A stretch of DNA of 64,000 bases from Acidobacteriota bacterium (GCA_003223245.1 QHYI01000111.1:24010-88009); one strand, 5' to 3'. Counted from the stretch's first letter, positions 1 through 9,650 are shown. Program-made: numbers and translations. Notes: generated from the letters alone by a model not told the origin.

Positions 1-4
1 AAGG

Positions 5-460
5 ATGATTCTGAATCAGCAGCAGGAGGTGCGCGTGGCGCTCGGCCCTCTGGAATCGTTCTTGCGCCAAGTCGAGAGGGAACTTGGCTTGAAGCCATTG
101 GACATGACGATTTGTCTGGTGAGTGACAGAGCGATGGCACGGCTGAACAAGCACTTTCGCCAGAAAAACGGGCCAACCGACGTGCTTTCGTTTCCGGCTG
201 TGGCACGGCGCAGACCTGCGGGTTTGCCGCGCCAAGCGCACGCGAGGAATTCCCGCGAGCACCACTACTTGGGTGACATCGCCATTTCCCCAGCGACGGC
301 CCGCCGTTACGCGAAAAAGCAGGCCCGCCCACTTGCGAGCGAGCTTCGCGTGTTGATTCTGCACGGCGTTTTGCACTTGCTCGGCTACGACCATGAAACC
401 GATGAAGGTGAGATGGATAGAATCGAGCAGAAGCTCCGCCAGCGCTTCGGGTTGACCTGA
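5..460 (+). CDS. ybeY: Endoribonuclease YbeY, rRNA maturation factor
   Basis: YbeY is a zinc-dependent single-strand endoribonuclease that works in 16S rRNA 3'-end maturation and 70S quality control in the cytoplasm. The 151-residue protein has the family length and carries the metal-binding signature HGVLHLLGYDH, with His120, His124 and His130 in the H-x3-H-x5-H pattern. The conserved PTDVLSFP (about 57-64) and LGDIAIS (about 89-95) blocks are also present. A basic insert at about residues 67-85 is a little longer than in E. coli. The stop overlaps the next start (ATGA), so it is translationally coupled to the CorC-like gene. The window begins only four bases before the ATG, so any upstream phoH gene is out of view. 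Confidence 0.95.
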   Translation: MILNQQQEVRVALGPLESFLRQVERELGLKPLDMTICLVSDRAMARLNKHFRQKNGPTDVLSFPAVARRRPAGLPRQAHARNSREHHYLGDIAISPATARRYAKKQARPLASELRVLILHGVLHLLGYDHETDEGEMDRIEQKLRQRFGLT

Positions 461-1806
461 TGACTTTAAGCTGGCCCTTTGCGCTAAGTGTTTTGCTGGA
501 AGGTCCCGTCCTGCCTATTTCCTTTTCCTACTGGGTCTACGCGCTCAGTGTCGTGCTGGTGGGGCTCACGCTGCCCATTTTTTCCTACCTGACGCTGATG
601 TACCGCGAGTTGGGACGCATGACCACCGGCCGCGTCCACGAACATCTGGACATTTTCGAGGCTGAGATAGAACCCAAGCTGAAAATCAACCGGCGCAGCG
701 GCGGGCGCACGTTTCGAATCCTAGGGCATTTCTGGCTGGCGTTTTTGGTGCTGGAGACGACGCGGGGCGTGGTGTATTTCGTTCCAGGCACGTGGGAATC
801 GCTGATCGAGTTTTGCGTGTTCGTCATTCTCGAAGTGGTTTTCGCCATGCATTTTATTCCGGACATGCTGTTGTACCGCACCACGGGGCGTTGGCTGGTT
901 CCTCTTTTGCCGCTGATTCGTGGTGCCATGTGGCTGGTTTGGCCGGTGCGCGTGTTTCTGGAAGGCGCGGAATCGCTGGCGCGAATCTCCGAGCAGGAAG
1001 TGGAGAAGACGGAGGAGCAGCGCACAGAGGAGGGAATAGAAGCGTTGGTGGAAGCTGCCGAAGAAGAAGGCATCATCGAGCCGGAACAAGGAGATCTGAT
1101 CGAGCAGGTCGTGGAGTTCAGCGACAAGCGCGTGCGCGAAGTGATGACGCCGCGGCCGGATATTGTGGCGATTCCTGCCGAAGCCACGCTCGAAGAATTG
1201 CACGCCAAAGTCATGGAAACGCGCTTCAGCAAAATTCCGGTTTACGAGAGGTCCTTGGACGACACTTTCGGAGTAGTGTACGCGAAGGACCTTTTGCAAG
1301 TGGCGGATCAGGATTTGCCGAGAAGAAAAGTGCGCGAGCTGGTGAAGCCGGTTTTGTTCATGCCGGAAACGAAGATTGGATCGGAGTTGCTACGGGAAAT
1401 GCGGCGGAAGGGCCACCCGCTGGCTGTGATCATCGACGAACACGGAACGGTAGCGGGCATCGCGACGGTGGAAGACTTGGTGGAGGAAATTGTCGGGGAG
1501 AGCGGCAATGGCGGGAGGCCGCTAGCGCCGGATGTGGTGCGCGAGGCGGACGGCGGTTTGGTGATGCGAGGGAGCATGGCCATTGACGCGGTAGAGGAAT
1601 TGTTGGGCGTGCATTTTGGCGAAGAAGCCGATGAGACGGTGACGACGCTGGCCGGCCTTCTGAACCACGTCACGGGAAAAGTACCGGCTTCCGGGGACAA
1701 AATTGATATGGAAGGGTACCGGTTTGAAGTGGTGGAAGCGAATCAGAGAAAAGTGTTGCGCGTGCGAATCCGCAAGCAGACGAAGGCGGTTCCCATAAAA
1801 AAGTAG
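460..1806 (+). CDS. Hemolysin/CorC family protein (TlyC-like, CBS domain pair)
   Basis: This is an inner-membrane protein of the CorC/TlyC/CNNM-like family, linked in other bacteria to Mg2+/Co2+ homeostasis. Several hydrophobic segments lie in the first 170 residues (about 18-43, 85-105, 112-135, 145-165). An acidic linker rich in Glu follows (about 180-205). The CBS pair begins near the family motif REVMTPRPDIVAIP (about 228-240) and continues through IDEHGTVAGIATVEDLVEEIVGE. The C-terminal CorC_HlyC transporter-associated domain occupies about 360-440. It is the middle member of the common ybeY-corC-era cluster. Substrate specificity cannot be read from the sequence. Confidence 0.9.
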   Translation: MTLSWPFALSVLLEGPVLPISFSYWVYALSVVLVGLTLPIFSYLTLMYRELGRMTTGRVHEHLDIFEAEIEPKLKINRRSGGRTFRILGHFWLAFLVLETTRGVVYFVPGTWESLIEFCVFVILEVVFAMHFIPDMLLYRTTGRWLVPLLPLIRGAMWLVWPVRVFLEGAESLARISEQEVEKTEEQRTEEGIEALVEAAEEEGIIEPEQGDLIEQVVEFSDKRVREVMTPRPDIVAIPAEATLEELHAKVMETRFSKIPVYERSLDDTFGVVYAKDLLQVADQDLPRRKVRELVKPVLFMPETKIGSELLREMRRKGHPLAVIIDEHGTVAGIATVEDLVEEIVGESGNGGRPLAPDVVREADGGLVMRGSMAIDAVEELLGVHFGEEADETVTTLAGLLNHVTGKVPASGDKIDMEGYRFEVVEANQRKVLRVRIRKQTKAVPIKK

Positions 1807-1873
1807 CATCGCAGTAAGGTAGCCGGGTTCAGGGGCACGGGGTGAGCAATCCATTTCAGTGTGGAGGGGAGAG

Positions 1874-3609
1874 ATGTTTCCTGTGACATCGAAGCGTGTT
1901 CTTGCGGCTGCGACGTGCCTTTTTGCTTCTGGGACTATCGGAAGCGCGCCGATTCACGCGCAGCAGAAACTGCCGTCGGAAGAACCGGCGGTAGACATGC
2001 AATGGGCGGTGAAGATTCCGATGCGCGATGGAGTGAGGTTGCATGCGACGGTGTTCACGGCACATGGACAGAAAGAGCCCGTGCCAGTGATCTTCACGTT
2101 TACGCCATACATCGGAGATTCGTACACCGACCGGGCCGTGTACTTTGCAAAACATGGCTATGGGTATGCGCTGGTGGATGTGCGCGGGCGCGGCAATTCG
2201 GGCGGAGAATTTGAGCCGTTTGCGAACGAAGGCCGCGACGGCTACGACGTCGTGGAATGGCTCGCAAAGCAGCCCTATTGCAACGGCAAAGTAACGATGT
2301 GGGGCGGTTCGTACGCGGGATTCGATCAGTGGACGGTCTTGAAAGAGTTTCCGGCGCATCTGGCAACCATCGTTCCAGCCGCAGCAGCGCATCCTGGAGT
2401 GGATTTTCCATTTCAGTACAACATTTTCGCGCCTTACGACATGCAATGGCTGACGTTCACCAGTGGAGTCACGGGCAACAGCAATCTTTTTGGGAACAGC
2501 GGCTTTTGGGCGAGCAAAGCGCGTGAGATGTACATGGCGCATTCAGCGTTTCAAGGTTATGACCGGCTGGTGGGAAATCCTTCGGCAGTATTTCAGAAAT
2601 GGATGGCGCACCCGGCGCCGGACGCTTATTACGACGCGATGGTGCCTTCGCCCGAGCAATACAAGAAAATTAGCGTGCCGATTCTGACGATTACTGGACA
2701 CTACGATGGCGACCAGCCGGGAGCGTTCACTTACTACAAGCGGCACATGCAATACGGAACGGCAGAAGCGAAGGCCAAACATTATTTGATCATCGGCCCG
2801 TGGGATCATGCCGGCACGCGCACGCCGAAAGCGGAAGTGGGCGGATTGAAATTCGGCGCGGCAAGCGTGCTCGACCTCAACAAGCTGCATACGGAGTGGT
2901 ACGACTGGACGATGAAGGGGCGAGCAAAGCCGGAATTTCTGAAGAAGCGTGTGGCGTATTACGTGGTAGGCGCGGAGGAATGGAAGTACGCGGACAGTCT
3001 TGAGACCACTGCGAACGCGACGAAAACATTTTATTTGGCTTCAAATGGCGCGGCCGGAGATGTGTTTCGTTCGGGCGCATTGGCTGAGGGACGAGCAAGC
3101 GGCGGCGGGGGAACCGATTCATGGATCTATGATCCATTGGACACGCGACCAGGCGCGGCGGAGCCGGAAGATGACCCGAATTACCTGACGTCGCAACGGG
3201 CGGCGATGAACTTGTACGGGGAGGGCGTGGTGTATCACAGCGAGCCATTTGCGGAAGCCACCGAGGTGATTTGTTTGAGATTCTGCCCGACGGCGGGTCG
3301 GTGGAGTTGACAAACGCAACGATGCGGGCGCGCTATCGCGAGACACTTCGCGAAGCAGAGCCCGTGCCTTCCGGAGCCACGGAAAAATTTGTCTTTGACA
3401 ATTTCACGTTTTTCTCGCGGCGCATTGCAAAGCGGAGCCGGTTGCGGCTGATTGTGCACAGCATCAATTCGACGAGTACGGCGAAAAACTACAATAGCGG
3501 CGGAGTCGTCGCGGCGGAAACCGGAAAAGATGCGAAGACCGCGCATATCACCGTCGTGCATGATGCGGAGCATCCCAGCGCCGTGGAGCTGCCGATCGTA
3601 AAGCCTTGA
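1874..3609 (+). pseudogene. CocE/NonD family hydrolase, disrupted by internal deletion/frameshift
   Basis: This is an exported serine hydrolase of the CocE/NonD X-Pro dipeptidyl-peptidase (S15) type. The chosen ATG has GGAGG six bases upstream and opens a signal peptide ending near IHAQQ. The alpha/beta-hydrolase core shows DVRGRGNSGG and the nucleophile motif GGSYAG near residue 145, with GPWDHAG carrying the catalytic His. The first reading frame ends at 3310 after a frameshifted tail. The C-terminal jelly-roll continues in another frame from about 3271 (FEILPDGGS, then MRARYRE) to the stop at 3609. Between TEV and FEILPDG about 23 family residues are absent, so a deletion of about 64 nt, not a multiple of three, explains the break. 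It could be a real pseudogene or an assembly error. Confidence 0.8.
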
Positions 3610-3625
3610 TGACGGAAAGGCTCTG

Positions 3626-4657
3626 TTGGAACAACAAGAGAGCCGGCAAGAAACTTCTCGTTCAAGCCAGGACATCAACCAAGCTATGGCGGAAAAGGAC
3701 AAGGTTGGGAAGAACAGGGCTTTTCGCTCCGGGTTCGTGGCCATTCTCGGTCGGCCGAACGCGGGGAAGTCCACACTCCTCAATCGCCTGGTGGGACAGA
3801 AAATCGCCATCGTCACGTCGAAGCCGCAGACCACGCGCAATCGCATTCAAGGAATCGTAACGAAGCCGGAAGGGCAGGTTGTTTTTATCGACACTCCCGG
3901 CCTGCATGAAGCTAAATCCGCTCTGGGACGCCAAATGATGCGGGAAGTGGCGGCGGCGCTGGAGGGAATTGATGTTTTGCTGCTGCTGGTCGATGCAAGT
4001 CGCGAGGAGCCTGGTTCGGCAGTTAGACCGCAGGCTGACGAATTGCTGCTGGGAAAAGCGCAGCGGTTTAGCGGCAAAACGATTCTGGCGCTGAACAAAA
4101 TCGATCGTTTGCCGAAACCGAAGCTCCTGCCGTTGATCGAATCGTTCGCTAAGGCTTTTGAGTTTGCCGCGATCGTGCCGATTTCCGCGCTGAAGGGTAA
4201 CGGCTGTGACCCATTGCTTGCGGAGATCCTCAAGCAGTTGCCGGAAGGCGAACCGTACTTTCCGGAAGAGCAGGTGACGGATCAGCCGGAGCGTTTCCTG
4301 GCCGCCGAAATCATTCGAGAAAAAGCCATGAAAGCGATGTATCACGAAGTGCCCTATGCGCTGGGGGTCTTCGTGGAAAAGTTTGAAGAGACGCCCAAGC
4401 TGCTGCGGATTGAAGCGCTCATGAATGTAGAGCGGGATTCGCAGAAAAAAATCCTAATCGGCCACAAGGGAGAAACGATCAAAAAGATCGGAACGGAAGC
4501 GCGAAAGGAATTGGAAGCTATCTTCGGAACGAAAATTTATCTTGGACTGCATGTGAAAGTGGCGCCGGATTGGAGGGACAATCCTCAGAAGGTTCGCGAG
4601 CTCGACTGGCGCGTCCAGTTGGAAGGTTTATCGGACAGCACTGAGGAAAAGCAATGA
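3626..4657 (+). CDS. era: GTPase Era
   Basis: Era is an essential GTPase that binds the 3' end of 16S rRNA and assists 30S maturation. The G1 motif GRPNAGKS lies at about residues 42-49, followed by DTPG (G3), NKID (G4) and SAL (G5). The C-terminal KH domain shows the GHKGETIKKIG loop and ends soon after it, as is normal. Two starts are possible: TTG at 3626 with GGAAAGG five bases upstream, or ATG at 3686 (MAEKDKV), which matches the usual family N-terminus but has a weak ribosome site. With ybeY and corC it belongs to the ribosome-biogenesis cluster, now split by the CocE remnant. Confidence 0.95.
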   Translation: MEQQESRQETSRSSQDINQAMAEKDKVGKNRAFRSGFVAILGRPNAGKSTLLNRLVGQKIAIVTSKPQTTRNRIQGIVTKPEGQVVFIDTPGLHEAKSALGRQMMREVAAALEGIDVLLLLVDASREEPGSAVRPQADELLLGKAQRFSGKTILALNKIDRLPKPKLLPLIESFAKAFEFAAIVPISALKGNGCDPLLAEILKQLPEGEPYFPEEQVTDQPERFLAAEIIREKAMKAMYHEVPYALGVFVEKFEETPKLLRIEALMNVERDSQKKILIGHKGETIKKIGTEARKELEAIFGTKIYLGLHVKVAPDWRDNPQKVRELDWRVQLEGLSDSTEEKQ

Positions 4658-4663
4658 CGCCGA

Positions 4664-4874
4664 AAGCTTGCCGCTACAGGACGTGACCCGGGATCCCTCA
4701 CCCGTGCATACCGCCAAGGCTGGAGATAGTGGCGAATCGCGGTGTTCCTAAGATTCACGCGCCAGCCTGGTCACGCGGTGCGAGCCGGATACTAGCCTGC
4801 ATCCGAACATTCTGACCGGATCATCTTCCGCACCCGCTAGGGAGCCGAACCCCCGTGAGGCGAGCTTTGTGGAC
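4664..4874 (+). ncRNA. Candidate structured RNA, possibly 6S RNA (ssrS)
   Basis: This interval between era and the convergent exported-protein gene holds no ORF but many complementary segments. GGCTGG (4718-4723) pairs with CCAGCC (4762-4767). Inside it GGCGAATC pairs with GATT and CGCC around a loop containing GCGGTGTTC. A second hairpin is CGGAT...ATCCG near 4786-4805. TCCCT (4694-4698) can pair with AGGGA near 4839, and GCTT near 4665 with AAGC near 4880. The GTGGCG..CGCGGTGTTC stretch resembles 6S RNA of several proteobacteria, recalled from memory. The two-hairpin layout is not a perfect 6S fit, and the strand is uncertain. Confidence 0.3.
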
Positions 4875-5492
4875 CTAGTAAGCTGGCGAGCCGTTGCGGC
4901 CGTATCCACCGAAAGTCCAGCGCACGGAAACCGTAGTGTAGAGGCCGTATGGCCCGGTCGTGCGCAGATCCGCGGGGCCAAGAAGACGGCTATAACGGCC
5001 CAGATAGTCGACCTGGTGCTGGGTCAGACGTAGTTCAAAATTCCGCGGCAACTGGTATCCGGCTCCAATCGCGCGGTCATAAGCAATCGGCTCCATCGAT
5101 TCATCATAACTGAGCTGAGGGATGTTCCTTCCGAAACTGAATCTTGGCTCGAAAAACAAAAAAAGGTGGCGCGCGGCGGTGCGGCCGAGGGGCTGAATCT
5201 CCACATAGCCGCTAAAGAGATAGCGAGCGTAGGCCGTGCACTGCGAAGCGGACCCACCGGCGCTGGCGGGCTGGGGATACATGCAGCGGCCGAGGTCAGG
5301 TTCATTGTGTGAAGGCGCCACGGCGAAGTCGGTATAACCACGAATCCAGTGGCGGGGAAAGAAAGTGGGGGACGGTGAGGACTCTGGTGAGCGGCTGGAG
5401 GAGTCGATGGCCTCTTCCTGGATTGTTTGCGAGATGGCAGCGGGCGCCAAAGTGACGGATAGAGCAAACAGAATCATGGCGATTTTTTTCAC
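4875..5492 (-). CDS. Hypothetical exported protein, possible small beta-barrel
   Basis: I do not recognise a named family. The GTG start has AAGGAG five bases upstream and opens a typical signal peptide (MKKIAMILFALSVTLAPAAISQ). The mature part, about 180 residues, has alternating aromatic and polar stretches such as YVEIQPLG, LFLFFEPRFSFG, FELRLTQHQVDYLG and YTTVSVRWTFGGYG. These resemble the strands of a small outer-membrane barrel of the OmpA or porin-like kind. The last strand is followed by a short NGSPAY tail rather than ending in Phe. It is transcribed alone and converges on era. Confidence 0.6.
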   Translation of the reverse strand: MKKIAMILFALSVTLAPAAISQTIQEEAIDSSSRSPESSPSPTFFPRHWIRGYTDFAVAPSHNEPDLGRCMYPQPASAGGSASQCTAYARYLFSGYVEIQPLGRTAARHLFLFFEPRFSFGRNIPQLSYDESMEPIAYDRAIGAGYQLPRNFELRLTQHQVDYLGRYSRLLGPADLRTTGPYGLYTTVSVRWTFGGYGRNGSPAY

Positions 5493-5734
5493 TGCGTCTC
5501 CTTAGTTTTGCATGGGCTGTGGTGAAACCGATTCGGATTCAGGCGGTGAAAACCAAGAGACCTCAAGAAGAGCGGGAATACAGAGGAGTACCCCTAGGAC
5601 CATCCCGTCTTCCGTTCCGCGCCTCAAGAGGCATCCCAAGTGTGGCCATTCTACACGAGTTGTGATGATGCGGGGGAGGAAGAACAAAGGCCGGCTGCGA
5701 TTCCGTCAAGGTATTTCTAAACGAGTAAATTGGT

Positions 5735-7093
5735 CTAATCTGGTGCGGCGATTCCCAGAGATTTCATTTTGCGGTAGAGGTGGCTGCGCTCAAGGCCGAG
5801 GGCGGTAGCCGTTTGCGTCATGTTCCACCGGTTTTCCTGTAATTTGCGAAGGATGAACTCTCGCTCATAGGCGCTGCGCGCTTCGTGGAGCGTGGAATAG
5901 GGATGGTGCGGACTTTCGGCAACCCCGCGAAAAAGCTCAGGCGGAAGATGATGCGGCTCGATGCGCGCTTGGGGACATATAATGACCAGGCGCTCCACGA
6001 GATTCCGCAACTCACGAACATTTCCGGGCCAGGGATAGCGCAACAGGATTTCTATGGCAGCATCGCTGAGTTCGCGGGTTTTCTTGCCGTAGGCAGAGCT
6101 AAACTCGCTGAGAAAATAGTTGGCCAGGGTGGGAATGTCTTCCCTGCGGTCGCGGAGGGGTGGAACAAAAAAGGGAATGACGTTCAAGCGGTAAAACAAA
6201 TCCTGGCGGAAAGCGCCGCGAGCGATTTCCTGCTGGAGATTCTTGTTGGTTGCGGCGATGACGCGCACGTCCACGTTCGAAGTGACATTGGAGCCCACGC
6301 GTTCGAAGCGCTGTTGTTCGAGGACGCGCAGGACTTTCGACTGCGTGCGCAAGCTCATGTCGCCAATTTCGTCCAGAAAGAGAGTGCCGCCGTCGGCTTT
6401 CTGAAATTTCCCGATCTTATCCTCCGTGGCTCCGGTAAAGCTGCCTTTGATGTGGCCGAAAAGTTCGGACTCGATGAGTTCCTCGGGGATTGCCGCGCAA
6501 TTGACTTCGACGAACGGGCCCCTGGCTCGCGTGCTCGCGGCGTGCAATGCGCGGGCCACTAATTCTTTACCGGTTCCACTCTCCCCGTAGATTAAAACGC
6601 GACCGTTGGTGGGTGCAGTAACGGCTATCTGCTGGCGTAGGGCTTTCATGGGCACGCTGTTTCCAATGACCTGGTTGCGGTGGCCCAACGCGTTGCGCAA
6701 AAGCAGATTTTCTTCTTCCAGTCGGCGCTGCTGGATAGCGTTGCGCACGAGGACGATGATCTTGTCGAGCGAAAGCGGCTTTTCGATGAAATCGAAAGCG
6801 CCAAGTTTGGTGGCGCGCACGGCCGTCTCGATGGTGCCGTGGCCGGAGATCATGATGACCGCGGGCGGGTGGGGAAGCGCTTGAATGCGGCTAAGGGCTT
6901 CGAGGCCGTCGATTCCAGGAAGCCAGACGTCTAGAAGCACTACTTCTAAATCGCCAACCGCGGAGCGCTCCAGCGCTTCTTCTGCGGATCCCACGGTGTC
7001 CACTTGGTAGCCTTCGTCTTTGAGGATCGAAGAGAGAGATTCTCGAATGCCAGCTTCGTCGTCAACAATGAGGATGTGTGGCCGAGGCGTCAT
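5735..7093 (-). CDS. NtrX-like sigma-54-dependent response regulator
   Basis: This is a cytoplasmic NtrC-family activator. An N-terminal receiver domain (about 5-120) has acidic residues in VDDEAGI and the likely phospho-acceptor Asp in LLDVWLPGIDG. The AAA+ domain follows (about 143-375), with Walker A GESGTGKE, the sigma-54-contacting loop GSFTGA, Walker B LFLDEIGDMS and the sensor R-finger region DRREDIPTL. The C-terminal Fis-type HTH (about 410-450) includes TQTATALGLERSHLYRKMK. It overlaps the preceding kinase gene by four bases (ATGA), so the two are a coupled pair. The NtrY-like partner and the ERSHLYRKMK helix favour the NtrX subgroup. Targets are unknown. Confidence 0.9.
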   Translation of the reverse strand: MTPRPHILIVDDEAGIRESLSSILKDEGYQVDTVGSAEEALERSAVGDLEVVLLDVWLPGIDGLEALSRIQALPHPPAVIMISGHGTIETAVRATKLGAFDFIEKPLSLDKIIVLVRNAIQQRRLEEENLLLRNALGHRNQVIGNSVPMKALRQQIAVTAPTNGRVLIYGESGTGKELVARALHAASTRARGPFVEVNCAAIPEELIESELFGHIKGSFTGATEDKIGKFQKADGGTLFLDEIGDMSLRTQSKVLRVLEQQRFERVGSNVTSNVDVRVIAATNKNLQQEIARGAFRQDLFYRLNVIPFFVPPLRDRREDIPTLANYFLSEFSSAYGKKTRELSDAAIEILLRYPWPGNVRELRNLVERLVIICPQARIEPHHLPPELFRGVAESPHHPYSTLHEARSAYEREFILRKLQENRWNMTQTATALGLERSHLYRKMKSLGIAAPD

Positions 7094-9330
7094 AAGGAGG
7101 TAGCAGACCCGTTGTGGTCAGCGACGGAGGCGGGCAGCAATTCCGCGACGGGCAGTTCAATGACGAATCGCGAGCCTACCGGGAAATTATCTTCAACATG
7201 GATGCTGCCGCCATGCTCAGCGATGATGCGCGCGGCGATGGCCAGGCCGAGGCCCGTGCCGCGCCCCTTGGTTGAAAAATACGGTAAAAAAAGTTTGTCT
7301 TTGTCTTCCGGGGAGATGCCGTGACCAGTATCGGCAACGGAAATTTCTACCGCTTCCGCATCAGCGAGAGACCTTGTGGAGACCGTGATTTCGCGGAAGG
7401 AACAGTTCTCCAGGGCCTCGGCCGCATTGTCGATGAGATTTACGACGACGCCGCGCATCAGGCCCGCGTCCGCGCGCACCATGGGTAGATTCTCCGTCAA
7501 ATTTGTTTTCAGGGTGATGCCGTCGAGCCTACCCGAGAAAACTTCTAGGGCTTCTTGAACGATGGTATTCGCGCTTGCAGAAACAAGTTTCGCCGCGGGG
7601 AAACGCACAAATTGAGAAAACTCGTTTACCAGCGAGGCGAGGGTGGCGACCTCCCGCTCAATCAAGCGGGAGCACTCCTGTACAAGGTTCGTCAATTCCG
7701 GATCGGAGGGGGTTCCCGGTTGCGAGGACTGGCGCTTTCCCAGGAATCGTGAAAGCCGCTGCGCCGAAAGCTGAATGGGGGTCAGCGGATTTTTAATCTC
7801 GTGCGCGATGCGTCGGGCCACTTCCTGCCATGCCTCGGTTTTTTGGGAACGAAGCAGCTCAGAGAGATCATCGAAAACGAGGACGTAACCGGTATTCGCG
7901 CGGCGCGGACCAAGAGAACTTACAGTAACGGCCAGATGCAGCACGCGCCCGCCCACGACCGCTTCCATTTCGCGGGACACTACGCCCGTGCGGAGGGACC
8001 TGCGCATCAAGTGCTGGACCGTGCGTGCGGAGTCATTGCCCAGCAATTCCTCGAGGGATTTGATCCCCGCTCCATCAATTCCGAACATTCGAGAAACGGA
8101 AGTGTTTATCCGCAGAATAGTTCCCGAGCTGTCCAGGGAGATGACTCCAGTGGGAATATTTTCGAGCACGGTTTCCATTAATTGCCGGCGCCGCTCCAGC
8201 TCTTGAACCGCTTGCTGGAGGCTGCGTGTAAACTCGTCGATCTGCCGGCGGCTGTCACGCAACTGCGTGGTCATGATATTGAAGGAGCGCACCAGGACGC
8301 CAAGTTCGTCCTGAGCCTGCTCGGCAACCTGGTAATCGAAGTTGCCGGAAGAAACTTCGCGAGTTCCTTCTGCGAGCGCTTGAATTGGGACGGTCACTTG
8401 TTTGGCGAGAAATAGCGCCACCCACATCACGGAAGTAAAGAGGAGAACGGTAAAAAAGAGAAGGATAAGCAGCATCTGGCGCTTGAGGGCGCGGAGATCC
8501 CGCTTCGCCTGGTAGTATTCGCTTGTTTGGGATTGGATGACCGCGAGGCGTGACAGGACATCCGGGGTTGTGCGAAAAGCAGCGACAATGGAGCCCGACG
8601 GCTTTCCGTTCTCTACGTTTGGCACACGCGCACCGAAGTAGTTTCTTCCTCCGTCTTGCCAAACTTCCACTCCGCTCTGGAGAGGACGAAGATATTCCGC
8701 CGAGGCATTTGGCTCGGTGCAGATCGTGCCTCGGCGATCTTCTGCCTGAGTGTCGCAGACAACCCCGCCGCGAATTGGCTTTCCGGCCGGATCCAGAATC
8801 CAAACGGCGTCCGCTCCCCTCGCAAAGGCATATTGTAGATACTCATCGCCGGGGTGTTGTACTTCGCTTTGCACCTGTAGAGCCAGGCTGCGAAGCCGAG
8901 GCAATTGCGCGCGGCCGAGATCATTGAGCAGTTTTTGAGTCTCCTGGGACGCGGTCTCGAGCGGCTTGGGGAACCACAAGAGCAAACTGCGATTGATGAG
9001 CGAATAGCTGACGATGAACATGAACACGATGGGGAGGAGAGACAGCGCCATCGCGCCCACAACCATCTTGGTTTTGAAACGGGCTCCTAGCTGTGCCCGC
9101 CGGCGCTCGGCCCACAGCCGCAAAGTGGTACGACCGAGAACGAGCAGAAAGACCAAAAGAGCGGCGGTGACGAAACTGGATACCGCGTAGAGCGCCATCA
9201 CTTCGCGCCAGCTTCTGGGATGGAAGGGCACGTCGAGCGAACCAAACGTAAATACGGCGGCGAGCAGCAAGGTAAGGAGAATTCCACCGATGCCCAGAGT
9301 CCAACGCTGCTTAGATTCCAAACGGCTCAT
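7090..9330 (-). CDS. NtrY-like membrane sensor histidine kinase
   Basis: This is a membrane histidine kinase of about 746 residues. The N-terminal part has three transmembrane segments (GIGGILLTLLLAAV, SSFVTAALLVFLLVLG, LLPIVFMFIVSYSL), then a sensor region of about 170 residues outside the membrane. A fourth helix (ILLFFTVLLFTSVMW) leads to HAMP, then a PAS domain beginning near TVLENIPTGVISLD. The HisKA box is ARRIAHEIKNPLTPI, and the ATPase domain has NLIDNAAEA, DTGHGISP and GTGLGLAI. This order is that of NtrY. I chose the ATG at 9330; a TTG at 9354 is an alternative. It lies directly upstream of, and overlaps, its response regulator. Confidence 0.88.
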   Translation of the reverse strand: MSRLESKQRWTLGIGGILLTLLLAAVFTFGSLDVPFHPRSWREVMALYAVSSFVTAALLVFLLVLGRTTLRLWAERRRAQLGARFKTKMVVGAMALSLLPIVFMFIVSYSLINRSLLLWFPKPLETASQETQKLLNDLGRAQLPRLRSLALQVQSEVQHPGDEYLQYAFARGADAVWILDPAGKPIRGGVVCDTQAEDRRGTICTEPNASAEYLRPLQSGVEVWQDGGRNYFGARVPNVENGKPSGSIVAAFRTTPDVLSRLAVIQSQTSEYYQAKRDLRALKRQMLLILLFFTVLLFTSVMWVALFLAKQVTVPIQALAEGTREVSSGNFDYQVAEQAQDELGVLVRSFNIMTTQLRDSRRQIDEFTRSLQQAVQELERRRQLMETVLENIPTGVISLDSSGTILRINTSVSRMFGIDGAGIKSLEELLGNDSARTVQHLMRRSLRTGVVSREMEAVVGGRVLHLAVTVSSLGPRRANTGYVLVFDDLSELLRSQKTEAWQEVARRIAHEIKNPLTPIQLSAQRLSRFLGKRQSSQPGTPSDPELTNLVQECSRLIEREVATLASLVNEFSQFVRFPAAKLVSASANTIVQEALEVFSGRLDGITLKTNLTENLPMVRADAGLMRGVVVNLIDNAAEALENCSFREITVSTRSLADAEAVEISVADTGHGISPEDKDKLFLPYFSTKGRGTGLGLAIAARIIAEHGGSIHVEDNFPVGSRFVIELPVAELLPASVADHNGSATSL

Positions 9331-9650
9331 GGACGAATTAGCCTCACGAAGCAAACAAGGACAGAAAAAGGAAAATCGGCAGGTGCGTCTGGGCTGTCGA
9401 GGCGGACAGTCTTGGCCCGTTGAGCCCGCCGTTGAAGAAAATATCTTCTCGGAGTACGCTGGTTCATCTTACTGGCAAGATAGCATCCTGAGGAGGCAAG
9501 TCAAGATTTCCACCTGTCCGTGCGCGAGAAAACCTGCCCGCGTGGACAGGTATTAGCCATTTCAAAACGGCGCGCGAAATTCTGGCTTCGCTCTCTGTCA
9601 TCCTTTGTTAAGGTGGGCGTTGGGTGCAAGCCCGCAAGGGAGTGCTGCGG
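9331..9650. other. Divergent intergenic region between the NtrY-like kinase and pilB
   Basis: This roughly 320-base gap separates the divergently transcribed kinase and pilus operons and should contain promoters for both. No ORF with coding character was found. The only clear structure is the inverted repeat at 9512-9551. I did not find a convincing GG-N10-GC sigma-54 element ahead of pilB. Confidence 0.5.
9512..9551. repeat. Imperfect inverted repeat (12-bp stem)
   Basis: ACCTGTCC at 9512-9519 is the exact inverse complement of GGACAGGT at 9544-9551. An inner CGCG (9523-9526) also pairs with CGCG (9539-9542). There is no T-run on either side, so it is not a simple terminator. It may be an operator or an RNA hairpin in the leader of either flanking operon. 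Confidence 0.5.

Noticed and set aside
585..1299. Minus-strand ORFs opposite the CorC-like gene
   Set aside because: They are antisense shadows with Ser/Arg- or His-rich composition and no ribosome sites, while the plus-strand gene is clear.
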